Below, in pieces: positions 1 to 10,198 of a DNA stretch of 64,000 nucleotides. A program made the translations under genes and the position numbers. The stretch is from Saprospirales bacterium (GTDB lineage Bacteria; Bacteroidota; Bacteroidia; Chitinophagales; Saprospiraceae), in contig REEI01000062.1 of assembly GCA_007695145.1 (NCBI GenBank), positions 62,001-126,000 on the forward strand. Direction: 5' to 3'. Each line of letters opens with the position of its first letter. Position 1 is the stretch's first letter. The notes under the pieces are model-generated. The model worked only from the letters and a program-made list of their open reading frames with translations, searched no databases and was not told where the DNA came from.

Positions 1-2455
1 GGAGGCGGTTGAGTTCATCTTCGCTGTAAACCAGTACTTCCCTTGCTTTTGAACCTTCACTGGCACCAACTATTCCAAAGGCCTCCAATTGGTCCATAAT
101 CCTACCTGCCCGATTGAATCCAAGTTTAAGTTTTCGCTGAATCATTGAAGTGGATCCGGATTGTGCCTGAACAACTACCAGGGCAGCTTCGTCGAACATT
201 TCGTCCAACTCGGCGGCCGATATTCCTCCAGTTCCGGTAGAGCCTTCAACTGAAAATTCTGGCAACAAATATGGTTCAGGATATCCCCTTTGGTCGCCAA
301 TATGATCAAGTACATCTTCAACTTCCGGAGTATCAACAAAGGCACATTGCAAGCGGATTACATTTCCTCCAACAGATAGCAACATATCCCCCCTTCCAAT
401 CAATTGATCGGCACCTCCGGCATCTAAAATAGTGCGTGAATCAATTTTAGAGGTTACCTTATAAGCAATTCTCGCAGGAAAGTTGGCTTTAATGATACCT
501 GTGATGATGTTGACAGAGGGTCTTTGTGTTGCAATCACCAGGTGAATGCCAACTGCCCTGGCCAATTGTGCAAGACGTGCTATTGGCATTTCAATTTCTT
601 TGCCTGCTGTCATAATCAAATCGGCAAACTCGTCAATAACCAAAACAATAAATGGTAAAAATTTATGACCCTTTTGTGGATTCAACTTTCTATCTACAAA
701 TTTCTTATTGTATTCCCTAATGTTTCTTGCCCTTGCCTTTTTTAAGAGATCGTACCTCTGGTCCATTTCAATACAAAGTGAGTTGAGTGTTTCAATCACT
801 TTTGTAGTATCAGTTATGATAGGTTCGTGTTGTCCGGGCATTTGGGCAAGAAAATGCTTTTCTAGTTTTCCGTAAGGGTAGAGCTCAACCTTTTTCGGGT
901 CAATCAAAACCAACTTAACCCTTGAAGGATGGTTGTGATAAAGAAGACTGACCAAAATAGCATTGATACCAACTGACTTTCCCTGTCCGGTGGCTCCAGC
1001 CATTAATAAGTGAGGCATTTTTGCGAGGTCTGCTATATATACTTCGTTGGAAATGGTTTTTCCAAGAGCTATAGGTAAGTCCATTCCCGTTTTTTGGAAT
1101 TTATCCGTTTTAATCAACTCCCGTAGAGAGACGATTTGTTTCTTTTTATTGGGCACCTCAATACCTATGGTTCCTTTACCGGGTATAGGAGCTATGATGC
1201 GTATCCCCAGTGCAGCAAGACTGAGAGCTATATCATCCTCAAGATTTTTTATCTTTTGAATGCGCACACCCGGAGCAGGTACAATCTCGTATAAAGTCAC
1301 AGTTGGGCCAATAGTAGCCCTTATCTTCACTATGTCTATTTTATAATTGGAGAGAGTGCGGATAATCTGATTCTTATTTTCCTCAAGCTCCTCCCTGTTG
1401 ATAGAGACCTTTTCCCCATCGTGTGATTCAAGGAGGTCAATTTCCGGCTTGACATAAGAAGATAGTTCAAGCGAGGGGTCGTAAGGTTCAGACTCTTTAT
1501 CTTTATCCTCTACAGCTATCTCCATTATGGGATTTATGTCACCCGTTTCATTGATTTCCAGTTCAGTATCTCTACCCGAATCACTGTCGCTAAAATCACC
1601 TCCACGCTTGTCATCCTGCTTCAATATCACTGGGTCCTCATCAGGATTTTCCTCAGATATCCTATCTGAAAAATCATCTCCCATAGAAATGGTAGTGAAC
1701 TCATAGGGTGAAGTTGAGGATTCTTTACCGGATTCTAGATCAATCAAGTCGGACTTATTTTCTTTAGCCCCGGCAGAATTTTTACTTTCTACATCTTTCT
1801 TTTTGGAGTTTTTCCTAAAAAAAAGTAGGGCTGAGGGGCTGTAATCGTTTGAGGGGATCCAACTGCCAAAACTCTTTAATTGAGTAGGACTAATGTTGAA
1901 GAGAAGAATGCAATATGCTGCCGTCAAAAACATTAAAAATATGAGGGTGCCAACCGCACCAATAAAGCCGGAAATTTGAGTTTGAGCATAAGAGCCTACA
2001 GCACCTCCCCAGGCAAAGTGGGACTCTTGGGTAAAAAAATCAGCAATGATAGAAATGAGTACAAGGGTATAAAGCCAATATAGAATTCTGGTGAACATTC
2101 TTTTCCAACTCCCCCCAAAAGTAATCAATTGACCAAGTTGGAACAACAATACAGGAATCACAAAGCTGGCAATCCCAAAACCATAGTAAAAGAAGTAATG
2201 ACTGACAAAGGCTCCTAGTCTTCCTAGCCAGTTTTGAGCATTCATTTCACTGTCTATTAAGAAATCACTGTTGAGGTTGAGGACAAATTGCTGATCATCC
2301 TTCCATGTAAATAAATAAGAGACCAGGGAAATCATCAATAATAGAGCCAATACCATTACAAACAGACCGACAATGGTTTGAAACCTTGCGTCCTTCGACC
2401 AAGTAGGAAAAAAGCCCTGATTGTTGCTTTTTACTCTTTTCTTTCTTCTGCTCAT
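1..2455 (-). CDS. ftsK: DNA translocase FtsK/SpoIIIE (3' end cut by window edge)
   Basis: ATP-driven double-stranded DNA pump that clears and aligns the chromosome terminus at the division septum. My translation from the ATG at 2455 gives 818 codons with no stop before the window edge. The N-terminus has several membrane segments (about residues 25-50 and 75-190). An acidic Ser/Asp/Glu-rich linker follows. The motor then shows Walker A GATGQGKS at about residues 487-494 and a Walker B ending in VIDEFADL near residue 608. The last visible part (about 745-810) fits the winged-helix gamma domain that reads KOPS/SRS sequences, so only a few C-terminal residues should be missing. The full domain order is the family norm, and the linker is short compared with E. 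coli FtsK. A TAnnTTTG promoter-like box lies at 2479-2486. The call is secure. Confidence 0.95.
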   Translation of the reverse strand, partial: MSRRKKRVKSNNQGFFPTWSKDARFQTIVGLFVMVLALLLMISLVSYLFTWKDDQQFVLNLNSDFLIDSEMNAQNWLGRLGAFVSHYFFYYGFGIASFVIPVLLFQLGQLITFGGSWKRMFTRILYWLYTLVLISIIADFFTQESHFAWGGAVGSYAQTQISGFIGAVGTLIFLMFLTAAYCILLFNISPTQLKSFGSWIPSNDYSPSALLFFRKNSKKKDVESKNSAGAKENKSDLIDLESGKESSTSPYEFTTISMGDDFSDRISEENPDEDPVILKQDDKRGGDFSDSDSGRDTELEINETGDINPIMEIAVEDKDKESEPYDPSLELSSYVKPEIDLLESHDGEKVSINREELEENKNQIIRTLSNYKIDIVKIRATIGPTVTLYEIVPAPGVRIQKIKNLEDDIALSLAALGIRIIAPIPGKGTIGIEVPNKKKQIVSLRELIKTDKFQKTGMDLPIALGKTISNEVYIADLAKMPHLLMAGATGQGKSVGINAILVSLLYHNHPSRVKLVLIDPKKVELYPYGKLEKHFLAQMPGQHEPIITDTTKVIETLNSLCIEMDQRYDLLKKARARNIREYNKKFVDRKLNPQKGHKFLPFIVLVIDEFADLIMTAGKEIEMPIARLAQLARAVGIHLVIATQRPSVNIITGIIKANFPARIAYKVTSKIDSRTILDAGGADQLIGRGDMLLSVGGNVIRLQCAFVDTPEVEDVLDHIGDQRGYPEPYLLPEFSVEGSTGTGGISAAELDEMFDEAALVVVQAQSGSTSMIQRKLKLGFNRAGRIMDQLEAFGIVGASEGSKAREVLVYSEDELNRL

Positions 2456-2478
2456 AGAGAATTATACGTACCGAACTA

Positions 2479-2486
2479 CAAAAGTA
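2479..2486 (-). promoter_or_regulatory. Candidate -7 promoter box for ftsK
   Basis: On the minus strand this reads TACTTTTG, an exact match to the Bacteroidota -7 consensus TAnnTTTG, 23 bases before the ftsK ATG. I see no clear TTTG -33 element at the usual spacing, so this is a half-site supported mainly by its position. Confidence 0.4.
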
Positions 2487-2849
2487 ACAAAAATCTATTA
2501 TGTACCCTCCACAACGCAAATATTTTATATATTCTCCAATTGAATAATCTGAAATGCCTGCTCCCAGCGTCCATTCCTTTCGAGCCAAGACTACATCTGG
2601 AAAATAGCTATATAATCGTTCAACTCATATAAGATTCTAAGAACGAAACTTTCAACTGATTAGGGGGCTGAACCACATCGAATGTTAGTTTGCACTTACT
2701 TTAGCCCGGAATTAATTGAACCTTCCTTTAACATCTATGGAGAAATCCATTGCCAGTAGATAGAATATTAAAATATTTCACTCTTAAAATCAAGCACCTT
2801 AGACTTTAAGGTATAGCCCGGGGAAATTCGAGTGAAATCAACATAAGCT
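2487..2849. other. Intergenic region between rhomboid and ftsK genes
   Basis: About 360 bases without a credible gene. It holds the upstream region of ftsK. Just past the rhomboid gene there is a weak hairpin at 2796-2812 (ACCTTA, 5-base loop, TAAGGT) that could end rhomboid transcription. Short reading frames here have atypical composition and overlap ftsK, so they are not called. Confidence 0.5.
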
Positions 2850-3554
2850 TCAATAGAATCCACCGTGACCGGAAGAACTCCTGTTATCATCATCTTTTTT
2901 TTCAAAGATGTCAGGTGGAAAGTAATGCGATTGGTCGTTTAGGTCCCATTGTTCATTATCAAGAGCTTTAAGTTTTTCTTCATCCTCAGCTTCCAGGTCT
3001 TTTCGATAAATAAAGGCGACTAAAATACCTACCAATCCACCCAACAAATGGCTCTCCCACGAGATGCCGTCTTCACCCGGCACTATTCCAAGAAAATAAC
3101 TGCTATACAAAACAGTAACAACCAGTGCGAGGACTATAGACTTAATATTCCTTCGGAAAATTCCGCTCCAGAAAACAAAGCTGACCAGGCCATACACAAC
3201 GCCACTGGCTCCAATGTGAAAACTTTCTCTGGCAAATATCCAAACTGCGAATCCGGTAAGGAGGTAAATCAATGCAAAGGCTTGAATTGCTACTTTCCGG
3301 AAGAAGAAAAAAAGCATGAAGCTGAGAATTAGAAAGGAAAGAGAATTGGAAAAAAGGTGTAGGAAGTCTCCGTGAATCAATGGACCTGTAATCACACCCC
3401 ATAATCCTTCTGTCTTGCGAGGATAAATTCCCAACCAAAACAAGCGGTACCCCAAAAGAAAATTTATTATGTGAATTCCCCAAATCAAGACTACAAAAGC
3501 GATCGGGAAGGAAAGGGCCTCTTTAAATTTTACAATAAATTTCTTCTCTTCCAA
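2850..3554 (-). CDS. Rhomboid family intramembrane serine protease
   Basis: Membrane-embedded serine protease of 234 residues that would cleave transmembrane substrates in the inner membrane. There are about six hydrophobic segments between residues 15 and 185. The catalytic motif GASG has its serine at residue 117, and the partner histidine is H169 in the last helix, followed by a glycine-rich stretch. The H66-x3-N70 pair matches the conserved oxyanion region of rhomboids. The C-terminal tail (about 190-234) is polar and acidic and probably cytoplasmic. The only in-frame start before the first helix is TTG at 3554, with a stop two codons upstream, so a TTG start is inferred. It lies between ftsK and glyA on the same strand, with no evident functional link. 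Substrate unknown. Confidence 0.9.
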   Translation of the reverse strand: MEEKKFIVKFKEALSFPIAFVVLIWGIHIINFLLGYRLFWLGIYPRKTEGLWGVITGPLIHGDFLHLFSNSLSFLILSFMLFFFFRKVAIQAFALIYLLTGFAVWIFARESFHIGASGVVYGLVSFVFWSGIFRRNIKSIVLALVVTVLYSSYFLGIVPGEDGISWESHLLGGLVGILVAFIYRKDLEAEDEEKLKALDNEQWDLNDQSHYFPPDIFEKKDDDNRSSSGHGGFY

Positions 3555-3640
3555 AGGATTTTATTTAGTTAACGAGTGGGATTCCCAGAATGTTTGAGAT
3601 GGCCTCTCTTTGTGAAAAGAATCAAAAAGCCTTATCGTTA

Positions 3641-4921
3641 TTAAATATGCATTGGCCTATCCCTCATAAAGTGAAGCACAATATCCTTGATCTGATCACT
3701 TAAGTTTTGATGATCCGGAGAGGAAATCACCTGATCCATCCAGTGAACAATTTGTCTGCACTCTTCAGATTTAAGACCCCTACTGGTAATAGCAGCAGTC
3801 CCAATGCGCATACCGGAGGTTACCATTGGCGATTGATCATCAAAAGGTACCATGTTTTTATTTATAGTAATGCCAGCCCTTTGGAGTGCTTTCTCTGCTT
3901 TGTCTCCGGTGATTTTTTTTGATCTCAGGTCGATGAGCATGAGGTGATTATCCGTTCCCCCTGAAATGACTTTATAACCCAAACTTTGAAATTCATCGGC
4001 CATTGCTTTAGCGTTCTCCAATACCTGTCTAATGTAATCTTTAAACGCAGGAAGAAGAGCTTCTCCAAAGGCCACGGCTTTTGCCGCAATGACGTGTTCC
4101 AGTGGGCCCCCTTGAGTTCCCGGAAAAACAGCACTATTGAGCATATTGCTCATTTTTTTTGCCTTGCCTTTTGATGTTTTGAGATCAAAGGGGTTTCCGG
4201 CAATTCGATTGCTCATAATGATTCCTCCGCGGGGGCCTCTAAGAGTCTTATGTGTAGTACTTGTAACTGCATCACACCATGGCAAGGGGTTGTTTAAAAA
4301 ACCAGTTGCAATAATGCCGGCAGGGTGAGCAATATCAGCCAAAAGAGCTGCTCCACATTGGTCAGCTATTTTCCTAAAAGCCTCATAATCCCAATCCCTG
4401 GAATAGGCTGATGCGCCACAAATGATCAGCTTGGGATTCACCCTTTCTGCAATTTCAGCTACCTTTTTCATGTCAATTATGCCGGTATCCCGGTCAACCC
4501 CATAGAAAAATGCCCGAAAATTCTTTCCACTAAAGTTAACCGGGGAACCATGCGTGAGATGTCCACCATGGGAGAGATCAAATCCCAGAATAGTATCCCC
4601 TGGGTTTAATAGTGCAAGGTATACTGCTGCATTTGCTTGAGATCCGGAATGAGGTTGAACATTAGCATACTCTGCACCAAACAAATCCCTTAAGCGGTCT
4701 ATGGCGAGCTGCTCGATTTGATCTACTATTTCACAACCACCGTAATATCGCTTGCCTGGATAGCCTTCAGCATATTTATTGGTAAGACAACTACCGGCAG
4801 CTTCTAAAACCGCTTCCGATACAAAGTTTTCTGAGGCAATTAATTCTATACCTTCCCTTTGCCTTTTTTCTTCGAGTAAAATTAACTCGAACAACTGGTC
4901 ATCTCTTTTGCTTGAATTCAT
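3641..4921 (-). CDS. glyA: Serine hydroxymethyltransferase
   Basis: PLP enzyme that converts serine and tetrahydrofolate to glycine and 5,10-methylene-THF, the main cytosolic one-carbon source. The protein has the SHMT N-terminal signature around [11 protein letters not shown], the glycine-rich cofactor region and the PLP-lysine motif [14 protein letters not shown], with the Schiff-base lysine at about K225. The reading frame extends 21 codons further upstream, but the ATG at 4921 gives 426 residues, the usual family length, and starts just before the conserved region, so I chose it. There is no Shine-Dalgarno sequence, which is normal for the phylum. Very secure. Confidence 0.97.
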   Translation of the reverse strand: MNSSKRDDQLFELILLEEKRQREGIELIASENFVSEAVLEAAGSCLTNKYAEGYPGKRYYGGCEIVDQIEQLAIDRLRDLFGAEYANVQPHSGSQANAAVYLALLNPGDTILGFDLSHGGHLTHGSPVNFSGKNFRAFFYGVDRDTGIIDMKKVAEIAERVNPKLIICGASAYSRDWDYEAFRKIADQCGAALLADIAHPAGIIATGFLNNPLPWCDAVTSTTHKTLRGPRGGIIMSNRIAGNPFDLKTSKGKAKKMSNMLNSAVFPGTQGGPLEHVIAAKAVAFGEALLPAFKDYIRQVLENAKAMADEFQSLGYKVISGGTDNHLMLIDLRSKKITGDKAEKALQRAGITINKNMVPFDDQSPMVTSGMRIGTAAITSRGLKSEECRQIVHWMDQVISSPDHQNLSDQIKDIVLHFMRDRPMHI

Positions 4922-5216
4922 ATTGTCGTGTTTACCAGGCACGAATCTAAGAAAAGCCTTGAAAAAATGATGGATATGAATCAAAATTTTAGTAATTTCT
5001 CATCTCTGATAAAATATTGAAAGAACGGATAAAGAGGGGAGAACTATGAAAATTTACCGGTTTATGAAGGATTTTATTTTAAATTTCCTTAACTTTACTT
5101 TATTATGAGTCCCTAATGGCAACTGTTCTTTTAAAAAAAACATATTGATTTGTCATGGACCAGTCAATGAATTCTTTTAAAAGCATTTTGAAAATATTTC
5201 ACCCAAACCTAATATT

Positions 5217-6542
5217 ATGAGAGTATTCCTTATTTTGACAGTTTTAATCCCTGTTCTGTGCACACCAAAAGATTCAGTTGCCACTGAAATTATTTTGAGG
5301 TGGCAGGAAGAAGTAAATAGTTTTAATGAAACTTACCCTGAATACAAGTACCAGGCACCTCTGATCCGAATAATTGGGATTGATATAACTAATTTGGACA
5401 GTCTTCATCACCTTTGGTCATGCTGGGGAATTCAAATTGAAGGCACTATGGCTCAATCTTTAGATATCACCGGCTTGAGGAACCTCGAGGTCACTGGTGC
5501 CCATGGGTTTTCCATAAAGAGAAACCAGGAAGAGAATATAGTATTGCCGGTTTTTAAAGACCTTAGAAGCGTCGAAGGTCCATTTGTTATCAATCATTCT
5601 CGGATTGGAAATATTCAGGGTGTTTTTCCGAAACTTAGGAATGTAGCTAGTATAAGTATTCGGTCCAATAATTTTTTACAAATTAATTTTCTTGAAAGCC
5701 TGGCCTTTGTCGGTGGCGACTTTCACATTATTGACAATCTCAATTTGTTCCAAATATCAATGCCTTCCCTGGAATTGATTGAAGGCAGGATGACAATCAG
5801 TGGAAGTCCGGTTTTGCAATCCATTTCAGTCTCTGAAAACTTTTCAATTATTGCAGGAGAGCTTATCCTAAACCAACTACCTCGATTAGAGGATATGAGT
5901 TTCACCAATTCTCTTGAAATGATCGGCAAGGATTTAAGGATCATTCATACCGGACTGGAACGCCTCAGTATTGGGGATGTGGAGATTATTAGAAATATTT
6001 TTGTTTCCAATAATGAAAACCTGATTGACCTCAGCGGCTTAGAATCTTTGTCATACGTGTTTGGCGATATTGAAATCAGGTCAAACTCCAACTTGCTCTC
6101 AATAGAGGGTATGGACAATTGGATGAATCTAATAGGTCAGAGGGTATTTCTCACCAACAATCCCGAGTTGAATTTCTGCAATACGGATTTTATTTGTGCT
6201 CATCTTCAAACCAATAGATATTTTGAAGCCTTTGGAAACGGGCCTAATTGCAGTAGTCCTCAAATAATACAAGAACAATGTGTGGTATCTTCTGAAAGAA
6301 GCCTTGAGTCAAAGAATACCATCATCTTTCCCAATCCTAGCACAGGATATCTTCGAGTTGAATTGCCAGGCCATGGAATGCATTTAGTCAAGGTCTATTC
6401 TTCTGAAGGTGTACCGCTTAAAATGACCAAAAGTCAACACCCATTTGAAATGGATTTGTCCGACCTTCCAGCTGGTTTTTATCTGCTGAAGATTAAAGGA
6501 GAAATTCATGTAGCAACTCATCCTTTCATTCTCCACCCTTAA
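5217..6542 (+). CDS. Secreted leucine-rich/receptor-L-like repeat protein with T9SS sorting domain
   Basis: A 441-residue secreted protein. Residues 1-22 form a signal peptide. Residues about 50-340 contain irregular repeats of the type hydrophobic-x-L/I-x-x-L-x-x-I-x-G, with phrases such as LRSVEGPFVI and LEMIGKDLRI. This resembles the beta-helical receptor L-domain/leucine-rich proteins common in Bacteroidota. A small Cys pair region near 320-350 precedes a C-terminal type A sorting domain (about 365-441) that begins FPNPSTG and ends in an LPAGFYLLKI-type strand. The family predicts export through the Sec system and then T9SS to the cell surface or medium. The fold is supported by pattern only, and binding partners cannot be inferred. 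It stands alone, 295 bases past the glyA start on the opposite strand. Confidence 0.8.
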   Translation: MRVFLILTVLIPVLCTPKDSVATEIILRWQEEVNSFNETYPEYKYQAPLIRIIGIDITNLDSLHHLWSCWGIQIEGTMAQSLDITGLRNLEVTGAHGFSIKRNQEENIVLPVFKDLRSVEGPFVINHSRIGNIQGVFPKLRNVASISIRSNNFLQINFLESLAFVGGDFHIIDNLNLFQISMPSLELIEGRMTISGSPVLQSISVSENFSIIAGELILNQLPRLEDMSFTNSLEMIGKDLRIIHTGLERLSIGDVEIIRNIFVSNNENLIDLSGLESLSYVFGDIEIRSNSNLLSIEGMDNWMNLIGQRVFLTNNPELNFCNTDFICAHLQTNRYFEAFGNGPNCSSPQIIQEQCVVSSERSLESKNTIIFPNPSTGYLRVELPGHGMHLVKVYSSEGVPLKMTKSQHPFEMDLSDLPAGFYLLKIKGEIHVATHPFILHP

Positions 6543-6553
6543 TTCATAGTTAC

Positions 6554-6595
6554 AAAAGGGCTTAAATTTTACCTATCTCATGAGTAAACCCTTTT
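6554..6595 (+). terminator. Possible terminator hairpin after the LRR-like gene
   Basis: AAAAGGG at 6554-6560 pairs with CCCTTTT at 6589-6595, and the stem can extend by TTA/TAA past one mismatch. It begins 12 bases after the stop codon. The loop is long (about 20 bases) and no separate T-run follows, so confidence is modest. Confidence 0.35.
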
Positions 6596-6943
6596 CAATC
6601 AGAAATATCTTGAATTAAAGGACCTTGAGAGCTGCATGGAATTTTAGCAGATAAATTGATTGTAGATAAAGTAAGTACTTATTATAAGGATTTTCAACAG
6701 TTATGGTACCGCACCGTGCTATTATAATCAGGGGACTACTTCCTGGATCTGCGATCATAAGTACTGGGCAAAAAAGTTTTACATTCAACCTCTTGAAGAA
6801 TAACCTAAGTTTTTGCAGCATAAGTGCCTGGTCTCATATTTTATAATGTGCATTTCTTTTTAAGTTCACATTTGCCATTATCTTAGCCCGATATTTTTAA
6901 CAGAGAGAGGGGTAGGTTCATTTACATTAAAAGTATATTTAAT
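6596..6943. other. Intergenic region upstream of the transporter pair
   Basis: About 350 bases with no credible gene. A TATCTTAG sequence near 6878-6890 is one base off the TAnnTTTG consensus and could be the promoter of the downstream carrier gene, but this is weak. I see nothing else. Confidence 0.4.
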
Positions 6944-8320
6944 ATGAAGTTCAAAATGCCGCATACGTTGGCCTTGTTATTTTTTCTAATGGTTCTTGCT
7001 ATGGCTGCCACCTGGGTCATCCCTCAAGGCAGTTTTCAAACTGAATTATCGCCTCAGGGCAGGGAAGTTGTTGTCCCGGGGTCTTTTCAGCTATCTGAAG
7101 AAAGCGATTATATGAGTCCTATTGCTTTGTTTACTGCCATACCAAGAGCTTTTGGTGATGCTCAAGGGATCATATTCTTTCTATTCATTATTGGTGGTGT
7201 ATTGGCCGTTATTAGACAGACAGGAACAATAGACGCTCTATTGGGAAGGCTTTTGGAGAATATGGGTAACAAACCCGGCACTTTAATTTTTACCGTCATT
7301 TTTGTTTTTGCTCTGGCCTCTAGTTCCATGGGAGCTTCTGCTGAATACATTCCATTTGTTCTTATTTTGGTCGCTTTGTGCAGAGCCATGAATCTTGATA
7401 GCATGACAGCGGTTGGTATTATAATAGCTGGTTATGGTGTTGGATATGGAACTGCGGCCTTCAATCAGTACACAGTAGTGGTAGCCAATCCCATTGCTGG
7501 GTTGGATCCCTATAACGGTTGGCAATTGAGACTTGCCATTCTATTACCCTTTGTTGGAATTGCTGCCCACCATGTTTGGAGTTATTCGAAAAAGGTGAGT
7601 AAAGACCCTTCTGCAAGTCTTGTTTTCGGAGATGAACCTCCCTCTGGCGGCGAACCTCCCAAGTCCTATCCACTTCTAGAATGGAGGCATATTTTTATAT
7701 TAATTGGGTTTATGTCTGCACTGGGGGTGGCTGTATGGGGTATTGCTACAAAGGGATGGTATCTAAATGAACTTGGAGCGGCCTTCCTAATTTTGGGTGT
7801 ATTTACGGCAATAATTGGAAGAATGGGGCCTTCGTTGGTTTCAAGAAAGTTTATTGAAGGAGCCAAAGATTTAGTGGAGACTGCTCTGTTGGTTGGTATT
7901 GCCCGTGGAATAGCTTTGATTATGGAGGATGGACAGATTTTGGACACCATCGTTTATGGACTTTCTATTCCTCTGTCCTCAGTCGGCCCTGAAATTGCTG
8001 GGGTGGGTATGATGGTCATGCAAACCATACTCAATCTATTTATTCCATCGGGCAGTGGTCAGGCATTTGTCACCATGCCCCTTATGGCTCCTCTTGGTGA
8101 TTTGGTAGGTGTGGGACGACCTGTAGCGGTATTAGCATTTCTCTTTGGGGATGGTTTTGCAAACATGGTGGTACCTACCAATGCAGTGTTAATGGGTATC
8201 CTTGGGATGGCTGGAATTCCCTTTGAAAAATGGCTGAAGTTCTGTCTGCCACTGGTACTGAAGTTGTTGATGGCAGGAGCTGCGGTAATTATGATAGCCG
8301 TATTTTTCGGTTATGTTTGA
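6944..8320 (+). CDS. YfcC family membrane carrier (DcuC-like superfamily)
   Basis: Integral membrane transporter of 458 residues in the YfcC / C4-dicarboxylate anaerobic carrier superfamily (PF03606 type). The N-terminal signature MPHTLALLFFLMVL followed by TWVIPQGSF is typical of YfcC proteins, and the conserved re-entrant motif IPSGSGQA is present around residue 368. About twelve hydrophobic segments are visible, with a soluble loop near 220-245. Members are variously linked to amino acid, short-chain acid or dicarboxylate uptake, and the substrate cannot be told from sequence. The stop is 45 bases before a sodium:solute symporter on the same strand, so the two are probably co-transcribed. 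Confidence 0.85.
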   Translation: MKFKMPHTLALLFFLMVLAMAATWVIPQGSFQTELSPQGREVVVPGSFQLSEESDYMSPIALFTAIPRAFGDAQGIIFFLFIIGGVLAVIRQTGTIDALLGRLLENMGNKPGTLIFTVIFVFALASSSMGASAEYIPFVLILVALCRAMNLDSMTAVGIIIAGYGVGYGTAAFNQYTVVVANPIAGLDPYNGWQLRLAILLPFVGIAAHHVWSYSKKVSKDPSASLVFGDEPPSGGEPPKSYPLLEWRHIFILIGFMSALGVAVWGIATKGWYLNELGAAFLILGVFTAIIGRMGPSLVSRKFIEGAKDLVETALLVGIARGIALIMEDGQILDTIVYGLSIPLSSVGPEIAGVGMMVMQTILNLFIPSGSGQAFVTMPLMAPLGDLVGVGRPVAVLAFLFGDGFANMVVPTNAVLMGILGMAGIPFEKWLKFCLPLVLKLLMAGAAVIMIAVFFGYV

Positions 8321-8365
8321 GATAGTTGTATTCTTTTGTGCTTATTCTAATTCAAGGCCTACCCG

Positions 8366-9823
8366 ATGAGTTTGTTTTTTGGAATTGTGTTATTGTATCT
8401 GGCTTTACTGATGGGTATTTCCATAGTGAAAAGTAGATCCGTAAAAGGCCAGGAAGATTTTATGGTAGCCGGAAGATCCGTACCTACCTATAAGTTGGTA
8501 GGTACTTTACTCTGCACCTGGATTGGTTCAGGTAGTTTGTTGGCTGGAGCAGGTCTTGCAACCCAGGTTGGTTTGTCTGAACTATGGATGGCCGCAGGAG
8601 CCTGGGTAGGAATAGTAGTTGTGTTTTTTCTTGCTGGTAAGGTCAGAAGGATTGCACAATATACGGTTCCAGATATACTTGAACTTCGATACAATAAATG
8701 GGCGAGAATTCTCGGGACGATTACCATCGTTATTGCTTATACGACTATAGTTGGTTATCAGTTCCGAGGTGGCGGTTTTGTGCTCAATCTGGTCGCAGAT
8801 ATACCTGAATGGCAGGGGGTCATTCTCACAGCGATTTTCATCATTACTTTTACTGCATTTGCCGGAATGTTATCTATTGTAGCTGTTGACATAATTAACG
8901 GTACAATCATCACACTTGCCATAATTGGTGCCTTGCCTCTGGTTTTTTCCAGTTTGGGTGGAACTGAGTTTATTTCGGCCAATATTGATCCTTCATTTTT
9001 TACAGTAATGGGTGGGCACGATTGGATTTGGGTAATGGGTGTTTTCTTTCCAACTTTTCTATTGCTCCTTGGAGAATCCAATATGTATCAGAAATTTTTC
9101 TCTGCAAAGAACGAACGCTCAGCTCGAACTGCGGTAATTTGGTGGGTTATCGGAACAATAGTCATTGAAACTGCAATTGCCTCCCTTGCAATTCTCGCAT
9201 TTACTCATTTCAACAACCCTCTTGTTGGGCCAGAAGTTTTTCTGGCAGCTGATGAAGCGGAAAGGATTATTCTTCATACTGCTCGCTATGGTACTGAAGT
9301 TGGAATTCCCGTTATTGGTGGTCTATTACTAATTTGTGCAGCGGTTGCAATAATTACGTCTACTGGAAATAGTTTTCTCCTGGCTCCTTCAACCAACCTA
9401 ACCAGGGATATATATCAGCGATTTATAAACCCGGAAGCTTCAGAACGGAAAGTTGTTTTTTTTCAAAGATTGATGGTATTGATTCTTGGAATTATGGCTT
9501 ACCTATTACTCACACAATTCAGGACTATTCTTGATATGGCATTTACAGCATACACTATGGTCGGGGCTGGTCTTACTCCTGCTCTCTTAGCGGCCTTTTT
9601 GTGGAAAAGAGTTACGGTAGCTGGTGGTGTGGCCTCTATAGCTACGGGTATGGGTATTACCTTCGTGATAACACTGATCAATTCTTTCCTTACAGAACCA
9701 TTAGTTCCGGCCAACTATATCATTCTTCCTGCTGCCGGTGCATCAATCCTTGTATTGATAGTGGTTTCACTCAGTACAAAAAGGGACGGGCAAGAAAAGT
9801 GGGGTAGGTTTTATCCGAATTAG
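8366..9823 (+). CDS. Sodium:solute symporter (SSS family)
   Basis: Na+-coupled secondary transporter of 485 residues. The N-terminal pattern SVKGQEDFMVAGRSVP followed by a WIGSGSLLAGAG stretch is characteristic of SSS proteins, as is the GESNMYQKFFSAK motif near residue 240. About 13 transmembrane helices cover the rest. The nearest annotated groups carry proline, pantothenate, sialic acid or myo-inositol, but no residue seen here decides the substrate. The ATG at 8366 begins directly before helix 1. It lies 45 bases after the YfcC-type carrier, which suggests a joint solute-uptake unit, although no enzyme gene accompanies them to identify a metabolite. Confidence 0.88.
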   Translation: MSLFFGIVLLYLALLMGISIVKSRSVKGQEDFMVAGRSVPTYKLVGTLLCTWIGSGSLLAGAGLATQVGLSELWMAAGAWVGIVVVFFLAGKVRRIAQYTVPDILELRYNKWARILGTITIVIAYTTIVGYQFRGGGFVLNLVADIPEWQGVILTAIFIITFTAFAGMLSIVAVDIINGTIITLAIIGALPLVFSSLGGTEFISANIDPSFFTVMGGHDWIWVMGVFFPTFLLLLGESNMYQKFFSAKNERSARTAVIWWVIGTIVIETAIASLAILAFTHFNNPLVGPEVFLAADEAERIILHTARYGTEVGIPVIGGLLLICAAVAIITSTGNSFLLAPSTNLTRDIYQRFINPEASERKVVFFQRLMVLILGIMAYLLLTQFRTILDMAFTAYTMVGAGLTPALLAAFLWKRVTVAGGVASIATGMGITFVITLINSFLTEPLVPANYIILPAAGASILVLIVVSLSTKRDGQEKWGRFYPN

Positions 9824-10198
9824 AAAGGGGGTTTTTATATGAATTTCAAAGAATTAAACCTTCTTATGTCGACTTATAAAAGACCTCATCACCATTTCTT
9901 CATTATTGTCACAAAGGTCAATAAATTACGATTCACTTTAAAATTTGTCCTTAATTTCTGGTATCCATTCAAAATGAACAGTGCTGAGTCAAAAGGTAAA
10001 ATGAGCAAATTAGATTCGTTTATACCCCCTTTGAAAGATTTACCTATTCCTATAGAACCTTGTGAAAAAAAGTTTGATTGAATCTTTTTTTCAACAAATG
10101 GTTGTCTGACAATTGATTTCCACATCAAACAATCAAATATTTATTGCGGAGCAATTTTCATTCAAAAGTAAAGTAAAACCTGTTGCCATTTTCAAAAA
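9824..10198. other. Intergenic region between convergent genes
   Basis: This holds the 3' ends of two convergent units. An 80-codon plus-strand frame at 9839-10081 has no recognisable motif, overlaps a stem-loop and is not called. The main visible structure is the A/T-rich hairpin listed separately. Confidence 0.5.
10064..10092. terminator. Possible bidirectional terminator between convergent genes
   Basis: GAAAAAAAG (10064-10072) and CTTTTTTTC (10084-10092) form a 9-bp stem with an 11-base loop between the symporter gene (plus) and the isomerase operon (minus). Each arm supplies a T-run on one strand. The stem is AT-rich and therefore weak. Confidence 0.4.

Noticed and set aside
2295-2632. 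Short frames on both strands at the ftsK start
   Set aside because: They overlap the ftsK coding start or its upstream region and encode no protein-like pattern.
6615-6821. 68-codon minus frame in the intergenic region
   Set aside because: No homology or motif seen; composition looks like non-coding AT-rich DNA.
9839-10081. 80-codon plus-strand frame after the symporter gene
   Set aside because: No recognisable motif, unlikely composition, and it overlaps an A/T hairpin between convergent genes.
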